From an uncultured Pelagibacteraceae bacterium (GTDB lineage: Bacteria; Pseudomonadota; Alphaproteobacteria; Pelagibacterales; Pelagibacteraceae): a stretch of 59,281 bases of DNA. Shown piece by piece: positions 22,237 to 31,701 of the stretch; the stretch's first letter is position 1, and the number at the start of each line of letters is the position of its first letter. The notes below the pieces were generated by a model. That model searched no databases and had not been told where the DNA came from. It saw nothing but the letters and a program-made list of their open reading frames with translations. The stretch covers positions 1 through 59,281 of the forward strand of contig CACDOD010000004.1 in the NCBI GenBank assembly GCA_902554335.1, given 5' to 3'. A program made the translations under genes and the position numbers.

Positions 22237-23319
22237 TCATAGTAATTTTAAATAATCTTTTATAATTTTATCCCAGTGAAAATTAATAGAGAATTGTTTA
22301 GCTTTTTTACCAAGGTCTATATAAGAACTGTTTTTTAAAATTAAATCTATACTTGTATAAATTTCCTCCAGGTTGTTACCATCACAGATTAATCCAGTTT
22401 CATTATGTTTTATTGCATCAGAAGCTCCACCGTCTTTTCCTCCAATAGAAGGTATGCCAAATTGTGCAGCTTCAACATAGGCTATTCCAAAACCTTCAAC
22501 AGATTTTTTATATGTTATAGAAGGCATTACAAAAACATGAGACCTGGCAATTAATGCATTTTTTAATTCAGAGCTAACATTTTTTAAGAACAAAACTTGG
22601 TTATTTAAATTAAGTTCCTTAGTTAACCTTTTAATGTTTTCCTCTTCTTCGCCATAGCCGATAGAGGTATAAATAATATTCGGGTAAATTTGCTTTAAAT
22701 TCCTTAAGGCCATAATTATTTTGTCATGACTTTTTCTTTTGTCATACCTTGATACAGTAATTAATCTCGGATTTTTATCTTGAAGCATCCTATCTGCATC
22801 TTTAAGATTTTTATTATCTATTTTTTCAATAGGTTCTATACCTGGATTAATGACAATTATTTTTTCAGCTAATACACCCAAAGAAATAGCGAGTTCTTTC
22901 GTAAAGTTTGAATTAGCTACAACTTTATCAACATTATTAAGTACTTTCAAAACTCTTTTATTTAAGAAAGATCCTTTATTATGATTAATTTCTTTAGAGT
23001 GAATTAAACATATTTTTTTAACTTTGGTTTTTATTTTTTCTAAACTTTTCCAGTGGTCAGCAATAACTGTTTTTACTTTGTTATTATTTTTAAGATAATT
23101 GTTTACTAATAATGATTTTCTATATTTTTTAATTAATTTTGGGCCACCTATTCTTTCGATTGTGAAAGAAACATTTTTATCAAAGTTTTTTGCGTTTTCA
23201 TGATCATCTGCAAAAACTTTTATTAAGTCATGCTTTGAAAGAGATTTTGTAAGTCCCCACATTAAATTTTGCATACCACCTATTTCTGGAGGATAACTTC
23301 TTGTTACAACTAAATGCAT
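22237..23319 (-). CDS. Glycosyltransferase family 4
   Basis: A 360-aa GT-B glycosyltransferase. The N-terminus has RSYPPEIGGMQNL (acceptor-domain glycine loop). The C-terminal half has TVSRYDKRKSHD, YTSIGYGEEEENI, VMPSITYKKSVEGFGIAYVEAAQFG (the E-x7-E donor motif of GT4) and GKDGGASDAI. It probably transfers a hexose or related sugar in glycolipid or LPS assembly. It follows the thioredoxin-like gene with a 4-nt gap. Confidence 0.88.
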   Translation of the reverse strand: MHLVVTRSYPPEIGGMQNLMWGLTKSLSKHDLIKVFADDHENAKNFDKNVSFTIERIGGPKLIKKYRKSLLVNNYLKNNNKVKTVIADHWKSLEKIKTKVKKICLIHSKEINHNKGSFLNKRVLKVLNNVDKVVANSNFTKELAISLGVLAEKIIVINPGIEPIEKIDNKNLKDADRMLQDKNPRLITVSRYDKRKSHDKIIMALRNLKQIYPNIIYTSIGYGEEEENIKRLTKELNLNNQVLFLKNVSSELKNALIARSHVFVMPSITYKKSVEGFGIAYVEAAQFGIPSIGGKDGGASDAIKHNETGLICDGNNLEEIYTSIDLILKNSSYIDLGKKAKQFSINFHWDKIIKDYLKLL

Positions 23320-23323
23320 TTAA

Positions 23324-23872
23324 TTATTTCCACTTAATGCTACAGCCAGCACTAGGTATTTGATTTTTGGGCCCTTTTCCAGTTTCAGATATTTGTTTCA
23401 TTGCTTCTAAGAGGTCACTAGTTCCTTCTCTCACTGGGATTAAATTTTTTAATTCTCTTAATCTTCCTCTATATTGAAGCTCTAAATTTCTATTATATCC
23501 AAAAAAATCCGGAGTACACACTGCTCCATAGATTTTAGCAACTTCTTGAGTTTCATCATTTAAATATGGAAAATTAAAATTATGTTTCTTTGCAAAATCA
23601 ATCATATTTTCAAAAGAATCTTCGGGATAATTTTCAGCATCGTTTGCACATATTGCAACTGAATTTATGCCAAACTTTTTTAATATTTTGCAATCCTCTA
23701 CCAAATCCTTAGTAATCGCTTTAACATATGGGCAATGGTTACAAATAAACATTATTAAAGTTCCATTTTCACCTTTTATATCTTCTAATGATAAAAGCTT
23801 ATTTTCCGTAGAATTAAGTTCAAAGTCATGAGCCTTCTGGCCGAAATCACATATTGGAGTTTCTATTGGCAT
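23324..23872 (-). CDS. Thioredoxin-like/AhpC-TSA redox protein
   Basis: A 182-aa thioredoxin-fold protein: APD-like N-terminus (DFGQKAHDFELNST), MFICNHCPYVKAI with a CxxC (Cys-Asn-His-Cys), then CANDAENYPEDSFENM, VCTPDFFGY and LQYRGRL. It belongs to the thioredoxin-like group of the peroxiredoxin/ResA superfamily found in many proteobacteria. No signal peptide is visible, so it acts in the cytoplasm. It is divergent from the gamma-carbonic-anhydrase-like gene across 20 bp. Confidence 0.85.
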   Translation of the reverse strand: MPIETPICDFGQKAHDFELNSTENKLLSLEDIKGENGTLIMFICNHCPYVKAITKDLVEDCKILKKFGINSVAICANDAENYPEDSFENMIDFAKKHNFNFPYLNDETQEVAKIYGAVCTPDFFGYNRNLELQYRGRLRELKNLIPVREGTSDLLEAMKQISETGKGPKNQIPSAGCSIKWK

Positions 23873-23892
23873 AATATATTAATATATAAATT

Positions 23893-24405
23893 ATGTTTTA
23901 CGATTTAAAAGATAAAAAACCAAAAAACTCTGGCGATAATTGGGTAGCACCTAATGCTGTTATTATAGGAGATGTAACGTTGGAGAAGAATTCAAGTATT
24001 TGGTTTAATACAACCCTTAGAGGAGATATTGAAAATATACACATAGGCGAAGGATCAAATGTCCAAGATGGTAGTGTTTTACACACTGATCCTGGCTGTC
24101 CGTTAAAAATTGGAAAGAATGTAACGGTTGGTCATTTAGTTATGCTTCATGGATGTACGATAGGGGATAATAGTTTAATTGGAATAGGAGCAGTGATTCT
24201 TAATAACGCTAAGATTGGAAAAAATTGTATTATTGGTGCTAAAGCTCTAATCACAGAAAATAAAGAGATACCAGACAACTCATTAGTTATAGGGTCGCCG
24301 GGCAAAGTTGTAAGAGAAGTTACTGAAGAAGAAAAAAAAATCGTTTGGGAAAACACCAAACATTATCAAGATAATTGGAAAAAATATTCTAAGTCAATTT
24401 TTTAG
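23893..24405 (+). CDS. Gamma-carbonic-anhydrase-like hexapeptide-repeat protein
   Basis: A 170-aa left-handed beta-helix protein. It shows [48 protein letters not shown] and [11 protein letters not shown]; the three zinc His are in LHTD, GHLV and LHGC. This is the YrdA/CaiE/PaaY branch. Such proteins bind zinc and some hydrate CO2 weakly, while others act as thioesterases. It is a trimeric cytoplasmic protein, monocistronic here, converging on tesA. Confidence 0.88.
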   Translation: MFYDLKDKKPKNSGDNWVAPNAVIIGDVTLEKNSSIWFNTTLRGDIENIHIGEGSNVQDGSVLHTDPGCPLKIGKNVTVGHLVMLHGCTIGDNSLIGIGAVILNNAKIGKNCIIGAKALITENKEIPDNSLVIGSPGKVVREVTEEEKKIVWENTKHYQDNWKKYSKSIF

Positions 24406-24417
24406 TGATTATATTTA

Positions 24418-25029
24418 CTAATTTAAAATATGAATAATTTTTTTTTTGATTGTTTCACTTAACATTATAGTACCTTGTTTATTAGGATGAATACCATCTT
24501 GTTGATTTAAACTTGGGTCAAGCGCCACTCCTTTAAGAAGAAATGGTATTAAAGGCAGATTATATTTTTTAGATAATTTTGGATAGATTGCATCAAATTC
24601 TTTTTTGTATTTAAAGCCATGGGTTTTTGGCGCAATCATTCCAGCTATAACAATTTGAATTTTTTTTTTATTTGCTATTTCTACTATTTTCTCTAAATTT
24701 TTTTCAGTTTCTTCAGGTTTTATCCCTCTAAGCATGTCGTTAGCACCTAAGCCTATAATAACTAAATCAATTCCTGGTTCAGATAAACTCCATTCAGCTC
24801 TATTCAATCCTCCTGAAGATGTGCTTCCAGAAACACTTCCATTAATCACAGTAATATTAAATCCATCTTTTTTTAAACTATTTTCCAAAATTAATGATAA
24901 ATGGTGCTCTTTTGGTAACCCGTATCCAGCCATTAAACTGTCGCCAAATAAGATTACCTTTTCAATAGCATGTGCCTTAAAGTGTACTAGAAAAACTATT
25001 AAAATTTTTATAAATAAACTTTTACTCAT
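24418..25029 (-). CDS. tesA: Arylesterase/lysophospholipase TesA-like (GDSL)
   Basis: A 203-aa secreted SGNH hydrolase. The ATG at 25029 gives a signal peptide (MSKSLFIKILIVFLVHFKAHA) and puts the block-I motif GDSL at 29-32 with nucleophile Ser31. GLGAND (block III) and DGIHPN (block V Asp and His) complete the active site. A longer frame reaching 25182 would overlap the divergent ABC gene and is rejected. Its start codon shares CATG with the divergent ybbA start. The tesA/ybbAP arrangement is widely conserved, as in E. coli. Confidence 0.9.
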   Translation of the reverse strand: MSKSLFIKILIVFLVHFKAHAIEKVILFGDSLMAGYGLPKEHHLSLILENSLKKDGFNITVINGSVSGSTSSGGLNRAEWSLSEPGIDLVIIGLGANDMLRGIKPEETEKNLEKIVEIANKKKIQIVIAGMIAPKTHGFKYKKEFDAIYPKLSKKYNLPLIPFLLKGVALDPSLNQQDGIHPNKQGTIMLSETIKKKIIHILN

Positions 25030-25693
25030 GAGCACTCTTCTTAAATTAAAAAAAATAAATCTCCAATACAAAACTGGTAAGGAAAATATTAGTGTTTTAA
25101 AGGATATAGATTTAAATATACAAAAAAAAGAAACAGTTTCTGTTGTTGGAGAAAGTGGTTCGGGAAAAACTAGTTTAATCATGCTAATTGGTGGATTAGA
25201 AAGACCAACCTCAGGAAAAATCTTTTTTCAAGATCAAGAAATTACCAATCTTAAAGAAGATGAAATATCAAAAATAAGAAAGAAAAATATTGGAATTATA
25301 TTTCAATCCTTTTATCTTATTCCTAATTATACTGCAGTTGAAAATGTTGCTCTAATCCTTGAGCTTAATAATTTTAATAATCCAGACAAAGAGGCAAAAT
25401 ATTTATTAGATCGTTTTGGTCTAAAACATCGTTTTAATAATCTACCGAGTCAATTATCAGGTGGAGAACAACAGCGTGTAGCAATTGCTAGAGCTATTGC
25501 GATGAAACCAGAGCTAATTTTAGCTGATGAACCAACTGGAAATTTAGATACCGAAAATACTATAATGATTGCAAATTTATTATTTAAGTATGTAAGTGAA
25601 GAAGACTCTTCTTTGATAATGGTAACTCATGATCCTAAACTTGCGGATAAATCTAAAAGAAAAATAAAAATTAAAGATGGAAAAATTTTATAA
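25028..25693 (+). CDS. ybbA: ABC transporter ATP-binding protein, YbbA/LolD type
   Basis: A 221-aa ATPase with Walker A GESGSGKTS at 41-49, a Q-loop (IIFQSFYLIP), signature LSGGEQQRVAIARAIA, and Walker B LILADEPTGNLD, all typical of the MacB/LolD/YbbA subfamily. The start at ATG 25028 is chosen because it matches the family N-terminus (LKLKKINLQY). The longer frame from 24734 is anti-sense tesA. It overlaps its permease by 17 nt. Confidence 0.92.
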   Translation: MSTLLKLKKINLQYKTGKENISVLKDIDLNIQKKETVSVVGESGSGKTSLIMLIGGLERPTSGKIFFQDQEITNLKEDEISKIRKKNIGIIFQSFYLIPNYTAVENVALILELNNFNNPDKEAKYLLDRFGLKHRFNNLPSQLSGGEQQRVAIARAIAMKPELILADEPTGNLDTENTIMIANLLFKYVSEEDSSLIMVTHDPKLADKSKRKIKIKDGKIL

Positions 25694-28211
25694 ATTTTCA
25701 GAATTTAGTTTAATTCTCAAATATGCTTTGAAAGACTTGAGCAGGAATTATCATAAAATTTTTAGTATCATAATTACATTATTTATCAGTCTTTTTATCT
25801 TAAGTGCTATTTTCACAGTTGAAGATAGTCTTAAAACAGAACTCAATGATAACGCAAAAGCTTTATTAGGTGGAGATTTAGAAATTGATTATAATCGTAA
25901 TCAAGGAAATTTAGATCTAGTTAATAAAGTGAAAGAATTTGCTACAGTTTCCCAAATGATTGAGTTTAGTACTATGCTCTCGACAACTGGTAGAGAAAAA
26001 AACAAATCTTTATTTACAAGAATAAAAACTGTTGATGAAAAATACCCTTTATACGGAAATATAGTTTATGAGCCTGATGGTGCTTATGAAAGAATGCAAA
26101 GAGAGTCTAATACTATTTTAATTAATAAAAGTTTAGCAAAAACACTAAATATAAAAATAGACGAACAAGTAAAAGTTCAAGATCAAAACTTTAAAGTTAT
26201 TGGAATTATCAAATCAGTACCAGATGTTAGTGGATTTGTAGCATTTGGTGATTGGGCTTTAGCAGGAAAACAGACTTTAGAAATTTTAAAATTAAATGGA
26301 ATAGGAAGTTTTTTAAACTATGAGTACAAAGTAAGATTTAATGAAAATAATAGATCAGGGGAAATAGAAAAAAAAATAAAAGAAATCTTTAAAGACGATC
26401 AGAAGGTAAAAATTAGATATCCAGAAAATTCTGCCAGTGGAATAAAGAGAATTATTAATAACTTTTCTCAATTTTTATCTCTTGTTTCTATCAGTGCTAT
26501 GTTGATTGCAGGTATTGGAATTGCAAATACTTTGCTTTCTTTTATTAACCAAAACAACATGTCAATTGCTGTGAGAAAAGCAGTTGGTTTCTATTCAGGC
26601 AATATAAAAAAATTATATTACTTTCAATTATTCATCCTATTATTTATCATTACAATTCTTGCTTATGGATCGAGCTTTCTAATTGTGCCAATAGTAGATA
26701 AATATCTATCTGATGGCTTGGGGCTAAATGTATATCCTGTGTTTTCATTATCTAATTTCTTAAAGATTTTTTTAGTTGGATTATTAGTGCTTATAATTTT
26801 TTCTATTCCAACTATAAGCTCAATAGATCAAGTCAAAGCCTCTAATTTATTCAGAAATGTATTTCAAAACTTACAATTTTATTATTCTAAAAGATCAGTT
26901 GCTCTAAGCTTAGTTTTGTTATCTATTTTAATTTTATTATTTACGATTGGATCAGAACAACCTTCTTACAGTCTTGGATACTTTGCTGCCTTTTTTGTTT
27001 GTTTAATCATATTTTTTTTACTTTCGAAATTAATCATTTTTTTTCTTAAAAAATTAAAATCAAGTTCAATAATTCCTCTAAAAGTTTCAATCAAAAATAT
27101 TACTCAAACCAAAAGTATAACCCCAATCACAGTTATGTCTCTAGGCTTAGGGGTTACTTTGTTATTAACACTAGCGTTAGTTGGTACAAACTTTCAAAGA
27201 GAAATTGCTAAATCAATTCCAGATATTGCTCCAGATTATTTCTTTGTAGGCATTCAAAATGGAGAAAGAGATAAATTTGAAAAAGGAATCCTAGATATTG
27301 ATCCAAATGTAAATTTTGAAATTGTTCCAATGGTTTCATCCGGTATTGTAAAAATTAATGGAATTGATCCTAATACTTATATTAAACCAGATAATGACAG
27401 TTACTGGGTTATTGGTAGTGAAAGAAGATCATCTTGGGTAGAAAATCCACCAAAAGATAATCCAATTTTAGAAGGTGAATGGTGGGATTTATCAAAATCA
27501 GATCAACTTCAAATATCTTTAGATGCAAAAGTTGCTAAAGATTTTAATATTCAGTTAGGTGATATATTCACTTTAAATATTTATGGTCGTGAAATCGAAG
27601 GTAAAATAATAAATTTTAGAGAGGTTGACTATCGTGATTTGAGCATCAACTTTGCAATGTTGTTCAATCCTCAATTTGCAAAAAAAATTCCACATGAATA
27701 TTTAGCCACTGCAAAATTTAATTCAGATAAATTTAATGAAACCAAAATGCTAGAAATTATGCCGAGTTTATCAATTATAAAAATTGCAGACTACCTTTCA
27801 AAAGTTACAGCGGTTTTAAATAAGGTATTCATTGCTGTTACTTTAATTTCAGCTGTTACAATAGTTATAGGTTTAATTGTAATTTCTAGCGCAATTATGG
27901 TTCAGGGAAAGGTAAAAGAATATCAGAATTTAGTCTTTAAAATTTTAGGTTTTTCAAAAAAACAAATTATTTTTTCATCTTTAATTGAGTTTATAATTAT
28001 TTTTAAATCTGTAATTTTAATTGCAATATTTTTTTCAATAATTGGTTCGAAATTTATTATGGAAAATATTTTTGAATTAGTATGGATGTTTGATTTTAAA
28101 GTTTTAATTTATTTAGGTTTTTCAATAGGTTTTATCACTTTGTGCCTAATAATGCTAACAAATTTAAAATATTTAAATCCTAAAGCATATCCTCTTATTA
28201 GAAATCAATAA
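25677..28211 (+). CDS. ybbP: YbbP-like FtsX-domain ABC permease
   Basis: An 844-aa inner-membrane protein. An N-terminal helix and a large periplasmic MacB-like domain are followed by FtsX-type helices around 270-370, two central helices near 410-460, a second periplasmic domain and a final helix trio (about 710-840). This duplicated layout is YbbP. With YbbA it forms an exporter or lipid/lipoprotein-handling pump whose substrate is not established. Linkage to the exported esterase TesA suggests an envelope-lipid role. Confidence 0.88.
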   Translation: MEKFYKFSEFSLILKYALKDLSRNYHKIFSIIITLFISLFILSAIFTVEDSLKTELNDNAKALLGGDLEIDYNRNQGNLDLVNKVKEFATVSQMIEFSTMLSTTGREKNKSLFTRIKTVDEKYPLYGNIVYEPDGAYERMQRESNTILINKSLAKTLNIKIDEQVKVQDQNFKVIGIIKSVPDVSGFVAFGDWALAGKQTLEILKLNGIGSFLNYEYKVRFNENNRSGEIEKKIKEIFKDDQKVKIRYPENSASGIKRIINNFSQFLSLVSISAMLIAGIGIANTLLSFINQNNMSIAVRKAVGFYSGNIKKLYYFQLFILLFIITILAYGSSFLIVPIVDKYLSDGLGLNVYPVFSLSNFLKIFLVGLLVLIIFSIPTISSIDQVKASNLFRNVFQNLQFYYSKRSVALSLVLLSILILLFTIGSEQPSYSLGYFAAFFVCLIIFFLLSKLIIFFLKKLKSSSIIPLKVSIKNITQTKSITPITVMSLGLGVTLLLTLALVGTNFQREIAKSIPDIAPDYFFVGIQNGERDKFEKGILDIDPNVNFEIVPMVSSGIVKINGIDPNTYIKPDNDSYWVIGSERRSSWVENPPKDNPILEGEWWDLSKSDQLQISLDAKVAKDFNIQLGDIFTLNIYGREIEGKIINFREVDYRDLSINFAMLFNPQFAKKIPHEYLATAKFNSDKFNETKMLEIMPSLSIIKIADYLSKVTAVLNKVFIAVTLISAVTIVIGLIVISSAIMVQGKVKEYQNLVFKILGFSKKQIIFSSLIEFIIIFKSVILIAIFFSIIGSKFIMENIFELVWMFDFKVLIYLGFSIGFITLCLIMLTNLKYLNPKAYPLIRNQ

Positions 28212-28226
28212 TTGAAATTTAAAAAA

Positions 28227-28244
28227 ATTTCCATTTAAGGAAAT
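28227..28244. terminator. Weak bidirectional hairpin between convergent genes
   Basis: ATTTCC and GGAAAT form a 6-bp stem around ATTTAA between ybbP and the convergent beta-barrel gene, flanked by A and T runs. The stem is AT-rich and low in stability. Confidence 0.3.
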
Positions 28245-28254
28245 GAAATTTACT

Positions 28255-28965
28255 CTATAAAGGTATCCTATAATCAATTCTATATTGGACTATATTGAAA
28301 TCAGCTTCATAACCATCGGTCATACTTCTGGTATGTTCATTATCACATTCTAAAATTAAATTTTCGATTGAAATTCCATATCCTTTAAAAAATCCAGAGT
28401 TTACAAAAAAACCTAAGTTAGGAGTTACACCAAAACATTTAACAAATGTTTCTGCACCTCCTTCCCCATAGTTTCCTGAGCTAAGACCATAGTTTGTATC
28501 TGATTGGAAACCTAAAAAGGTTGAAGCATTTAAACCTATATAAGGTGTAAAATTTGAAATTTTATTAAATCGATAACTTGGACCTAACTCTAAAGCTAAA
28601 CCTCTAAAATGTATGTTAGGGAAATCTGAATTATATCCACCATCAAAAGTAATACTTGTATCTACGGTCTCATGACGAGCAAAAGCAATACCTGAATTTA
28701 AATATAAATTATCATTTAAATATTTATTATAATCAATACTTATTGAATAAATTGTATTTAAACTATCGTCATCCAAAACTAAGCCTTTTACGTTTGTACC
28801 AGGATTACCAGTTACAGGAGTATGCATTCCCTTAACATTTTCCATAATACCGTTTCCAACAGCAATACCAATTGATAATTCATTTTTAGCGTTGGCATAA
28901 ATAAATCCACAATTTATCAGGCTTATTAAAATTATTTTTAAAGCTATTATATTTAATTTTCTCAT
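28255..28965 (-). CDS. Outer-membrane beta-barrel-like protein
   Basis: A 236-aa exported protein starting at ATG 28965, which puts a signal peptide (MRKLNIIALKIILISL and on, ending YANA) at the N-terminus. The rest consists of alternating amphipathic strands (LSIGIAVGNG, SISIDYNKYLNDNLYLNSGIAFA, LALELGPSYRF, NFTPYIGLNAS) ending in IVQYRIDYRIPL. This is the pattern of a small OmpA/OmpW-type barrel with porin-like or structural function. A more exact family is not recognised. The start is 2 nt after the PNPOx-like gene stop. Confidence 0.75.
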   Translation of the reverse strand: MRKLNIIALKIILISLINCGFIYANAKNELSIGIAVGNGIMENVKGMHTPVTGNPGTNVKGLVLDDDSLNTIYSISIDYNKYLNDNLYLNSGIAFARHETVDTSITFDGGYNSDFPNIHFRGLALELGPSYRFNKISNFTPYIGLNASTFLGFQSDTNYGLSSGNYGEGGAETFVKCFGVTPNLGFFVNSGFFKGYGISIENLILECDNEHTRSMTDGYEADFNIVQYRIDYRIPL

Positions 28966-28967
28966 TC

Positions 28968-29567
28968 TTAAGGTACTAACCAAGTGTTTATATTATTATC
29001 TAGATTAAACAATGCCCTCCTATGTCCTTTGGCTGCAAGATATAGCCATTCAATAGATTTAATTTTACATTTAATAACAGTAAAGTTTTTATAACCTTCT
29101 TCACTTTGTTCCATTGTATAGTCAAAGTCCTCTAGTTTAGATATCATACCAGATGTAGGATTTTCAGACGTAGTCCCTGGAGGACTATCTGTTAAATAGC
29201 ATCTTCTACTTATATGTTGAGTTTTTTTCCAAGATTCTTCAGTTGTGGAGTTTTGATTATTTATTTCACAATCAACTTTAACCCTCAATTGAATTTTTTC
29301 CTCTTTGTCATAAAAAAGGAGTGATGCTTTATTGTTTTTCTTTAGAATATCCACTTTTGGAGATCTAAGATCAGTATGAAATTGTAATAGATTATTTTCT
29401 CTATCAGACTTTCTTAGTACAACTATTCTTCCATCAATTTCATCTTGATGAGCACACATAAAAACTGGAATTCTAAAAGGAGAGGCTCTGTTTGTAACAG
29501 CATCGTCAAGCATAGACCAATATTTATTTTGGATTTCCTTTAAATTTTCATAGTATGCTGGTTGCAT
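28968..29567 (-). CDS. Pyridoxamine 5'-phosphate oxidase-like flavoprotein
   Basis: A 199-aa split-barrel FMN-binding protein. FRIPVFMCAHQDEIDGRIVVLRKSD, FHTDLRSPKVDIL (phosphate-binding region), ASLLFYDKEEKIQLRVKV, then a CYLTDSPPG loop and C-terminal EWLYLAAKGHRRALF match general PNPOx-family proteins (Alr4036-like), rather than PdxH itself. It sits 6 nt after the reductase gene and 2 nt before the barrel gene. The substrate is unknown. Confidence 0.8.
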   Translation of the reverse strand: MQPAYYENLKEIQNKYWSMLDDAVTNRASPFRIPVFMCAHQDEIDGRIVVLRKSDRENNLLQFHTDLRSPKVDILKKNNKASLLFYDKEEKIQLRVKVDCEINNQNSTTEESWKKTQHISRRCYLTDSPPGTTSENPTSGMISKLEDFDYTMEQSEEGYKNFTVIKCKIKSIEWLYLAAKGHRRALFNLDNNINTWLVP

Positions 29568-29573
29568 ACAATA

Positions 29574-30443
29574 TTACTTTCTGAATCTTCTGATTAAACT
29601 TGATGTATCCCAACGGTTGCCACCCATTTCTTGAACTTCTCCGTAATATTTATCTACAAGTTCAGTGATAGGTAATAAAGAACCATTATTTTTAGCTTCA
29701 TCCATTGCAATTTTTAAATCTTTTCTCATCCAATCAACTGCAAAACCAAAATCAAATTTATCATCGATCATTGTTTTATATCTATTTTCCATTTGCCATG
29801 ATTGTGCTGCGCCCTTGGATATAACCTCAATTACATCTTTCATATTTAATCCAGCCTTCATTCCAAAATTAATTCCCTCTGATAAACCTTGAACCAATCC
29901 AGCAATACATATTTGATTAACCATTTTTGCAAGCTGACCACTTCCAGCTTTACCAAGTAGTTTCATTTTTTTACTGTAGCAATCAATTTTATCTTTTGCT
30001 TTATCAAAATCTAATTGGTCTCCACCAATCATAACAGTTAACGCACCGTTCTCTGCACCAGCTTGTCCACCTGATACAGGTGCATCTAAGGACCCAAAAC
30101 CGTTCTTTTTAGCATAGTCATAAATCTCTCTTGCAATTGTTGCGGAAGCAGTAGTGTTATCTATGTAAATCGCACCTTTCTTAATTGTTTTAAAAGCACC
30201 ATTGTTACCAAAAGTAACTTCTCTTAAATCGTCGTCATTTCCAACACATGTAAATATAAATTCAGCATTTTTCGCAGCTTCAGCAGGTGTTTCTGCCATT
30301 TTGCCTTTATATTCACTCATCCATTTTTCTGCTTTTGATTTAGTTCTATTAAAAACAGTTACATTATGTCCACCTTTTGATATATATCCAGCCATTGGAT
30401 AACCCATTACACCAAGACCGATGAAAGCAACATTACAAGTCAT
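29574..30443 (-). CDS. Beta-hydroxyacid dehydrogenase (HIBADH/tartronate semialdehyde reductase family)
   Basis: A 289-aa NAD(P)-dependent oxidoreductase. GLGVMGYPMAGYI is the Rossmann loop, NRTKSKAE suggests NADP contact (Arg after the beta-2 strand), DAPVSGGQAGAENG is the substrate-binding motif, and GQLAKMVNQI carries the catalytic Lys. Candidates are 3-hydroxyisobutyrate, tartronate-semialdehyde or succinic-semialdehyde reductase. It is divergent from an MFS gene by 8 bp, suggesting uptake and metabolism of a small carboxylate. Confidence 0.88.
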   Translation of the reverse strand: MTCNVAFIGLGVMGYPMAGYISKGGHNVTVFNRTKSKAEKWMSEYKGKMAETPAEAAKNAEFIFTCVGNDDDLREVTFGNNGAFKTIKKGAIYIDNTTASATIAREIYDYAKKNGFGSLDAPVSGGQAGAENGALTVMIGGDQLDFDKAKDKIDCYSKKMKLLGKAGSGQLAKMVNQICIAGLVQGLSEGINFGMKAGLNMKDVIEVISKGAAQSWQMENRYKTMIDDKFDFGFAVDWMRKDLKIAMDEAKNNGSLLPITELVDKYYGEVQEMGGNRWDTSSLIRRFRK

Positions 30444-30451
30444 AATTTTAT

Positions 30452-31660
30452 ATGTTTAAAAGTTTAAGTTTAAAAGTAATTATATTTGGTTTTATATTTA
30501 CATTTTTTTCAAGTTTTGGACAGAGTTTTTTTTTAGGACTTTTTAACTCAAGTATAAGAAATGAACTTTCTATTACTCATGGTCAATTCGGCACAATTTA
30601 TGCCTCTGCAACTTTGTTGAGCAGCTTTCTTTTAATATGGGTAGGAAAAAAAATAGATGACATAAACATATCAAAATTTGCACTATTTGTAATTTTATTG
30701 CTATCTTTTTCTTCTTTCTTCTTTTCAAAAATTTCATCTGTATCATTATTATTCATTGCAATTTTTCTTATGAGGTTTGCAGGACAAGGAATGATGTCTC
30801 ATACAGCCACAACAACAATTTCTAGATACTTTACCAAATCAAGAGGAAAAGCATTAAGCACTGGATGGTTTGGATTATCTACTGCGGAATTTATACTTCC
30901 AGTATTGATTGTATATCTTTTAGCTATATATGATTGGAAAAATATTTGGATCACCATATCAATACTTGTATTAGCTTTTCTTCCTATTGCCAGTTACTTT
31001 CTTGTTAGAAATCTTAATTTTGATTCAAGAGAAACTCACGAGGATAAAAATTCTTTAGATCACAAAATTAAAGACTGGAAAAGAATTGAGGTTATTAAAG
31101 ATTTTAGATTTTATATCGTATGCTCAAATATGCTTGCAATGCCTTGGATCGCTACAGGGACTTTTGTTTATCAATCTTTTATTTTAGAGTCTAAAAACTG
31201 GGGACCATTCATTATTGCCCAATCTTTTATGGCTTATTCAATATTATCTGTGATAACTTTATTTTTATCAGGTTTTTTAATAGATAAATTTACTAGCAGA
31301 AAATTATTGATTTTTATGAATATTCCATTGTTATTTGCAGTTATAGTAATAATATTTTTTAATCATCCCATAATTGCATTTATTTTTCTTGGTTTAATTG
31401 GAATTTCTAACGGATTTGCTAACGTTTTAGGATCTTCTACTTGGGCTGAAATTTACGGAGTTAAATATATTGGTTCTATAAAAGCATTAACCACTGCTTT
31501 AATGGTTTTTGCAACAGCTTTTGGTACCGCCTTATTTGGAGTGTTGATTGATAGGGGTTTTTCAATAGAGCAGATAGCTTTAATATCATCAATATATATA
31601 TCAATTTCACTAATTTTGCTTTTTTTAGTAAGGAATAAGCTTAATCCTACAAAAATATAA
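30452..31660 (+). CDS. MFS transporter
   Basis: A 402-aa inner-membrane transporter with about twelve helices and a central loop near 190-215 (ETHEDKNSLDHKIKDWKR). The helix 2-3 loop reads WVGKKIDDINISKF, equivalent to the conserved MFS motif A region, and the equivalent loop in the second half is GFLIDKFTSRK. It resembles the oxalate/formate and monocarboxylate branches. The substrate may be linked to the divergent hydroxyacid dehydrogenase. Confidence 0.85.
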   Translation: MFKSLSLKVIIFGFIFTFFSSFGQSFFLGLFNSSIRNELSITHGQFGTIYASATLLSSFLLIWVGKKIDDINISKFALFVILLLSFSSFFFSKISSVSLLFIAIFLMRFAGQGMMSHTATTTISRYFTKSRGKALSTGWFGLSTAEFILPVLIVYLLAIYDWKNIWITISILVLAFLPIASYFLVRNLNFDSRETHEDKNSLDHKIKDWKRIEVIKDFRFYIVCSNMLAMPWIATGTFVYQSFILESKNWGPFIIAQSFMAYSILSVITLFLSGFLIDKFTSRKLLIFMNIPLLFAVIVIIFFNHPIIAFIFLGLIGISNGFANVLGSSTWAEIYGVKYIGSIKALTTALMVFATAFGTALFGVLIDRGFSIEQIALISSIYISISLILLFLVRNKLNPTKI

Positions 31661-31701
31661 AAAAACTTGATTTTATTTAATGCGGAGTATAAACACCTGC
31701 C

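Noticed and set aside
24734..25027. N-terminal extension of the ABC ATPase
   Set aside because: The upstream 98 codons lie antisense to tesA and have no ABC-domain sequence. The ATPase family start matches ATG 25028.
25030..25182. N-terminal extension of TesA
   Set aside because: It would be antisense to ybbA and would bury the signal peptide, which begins exactly at ATG 25029.
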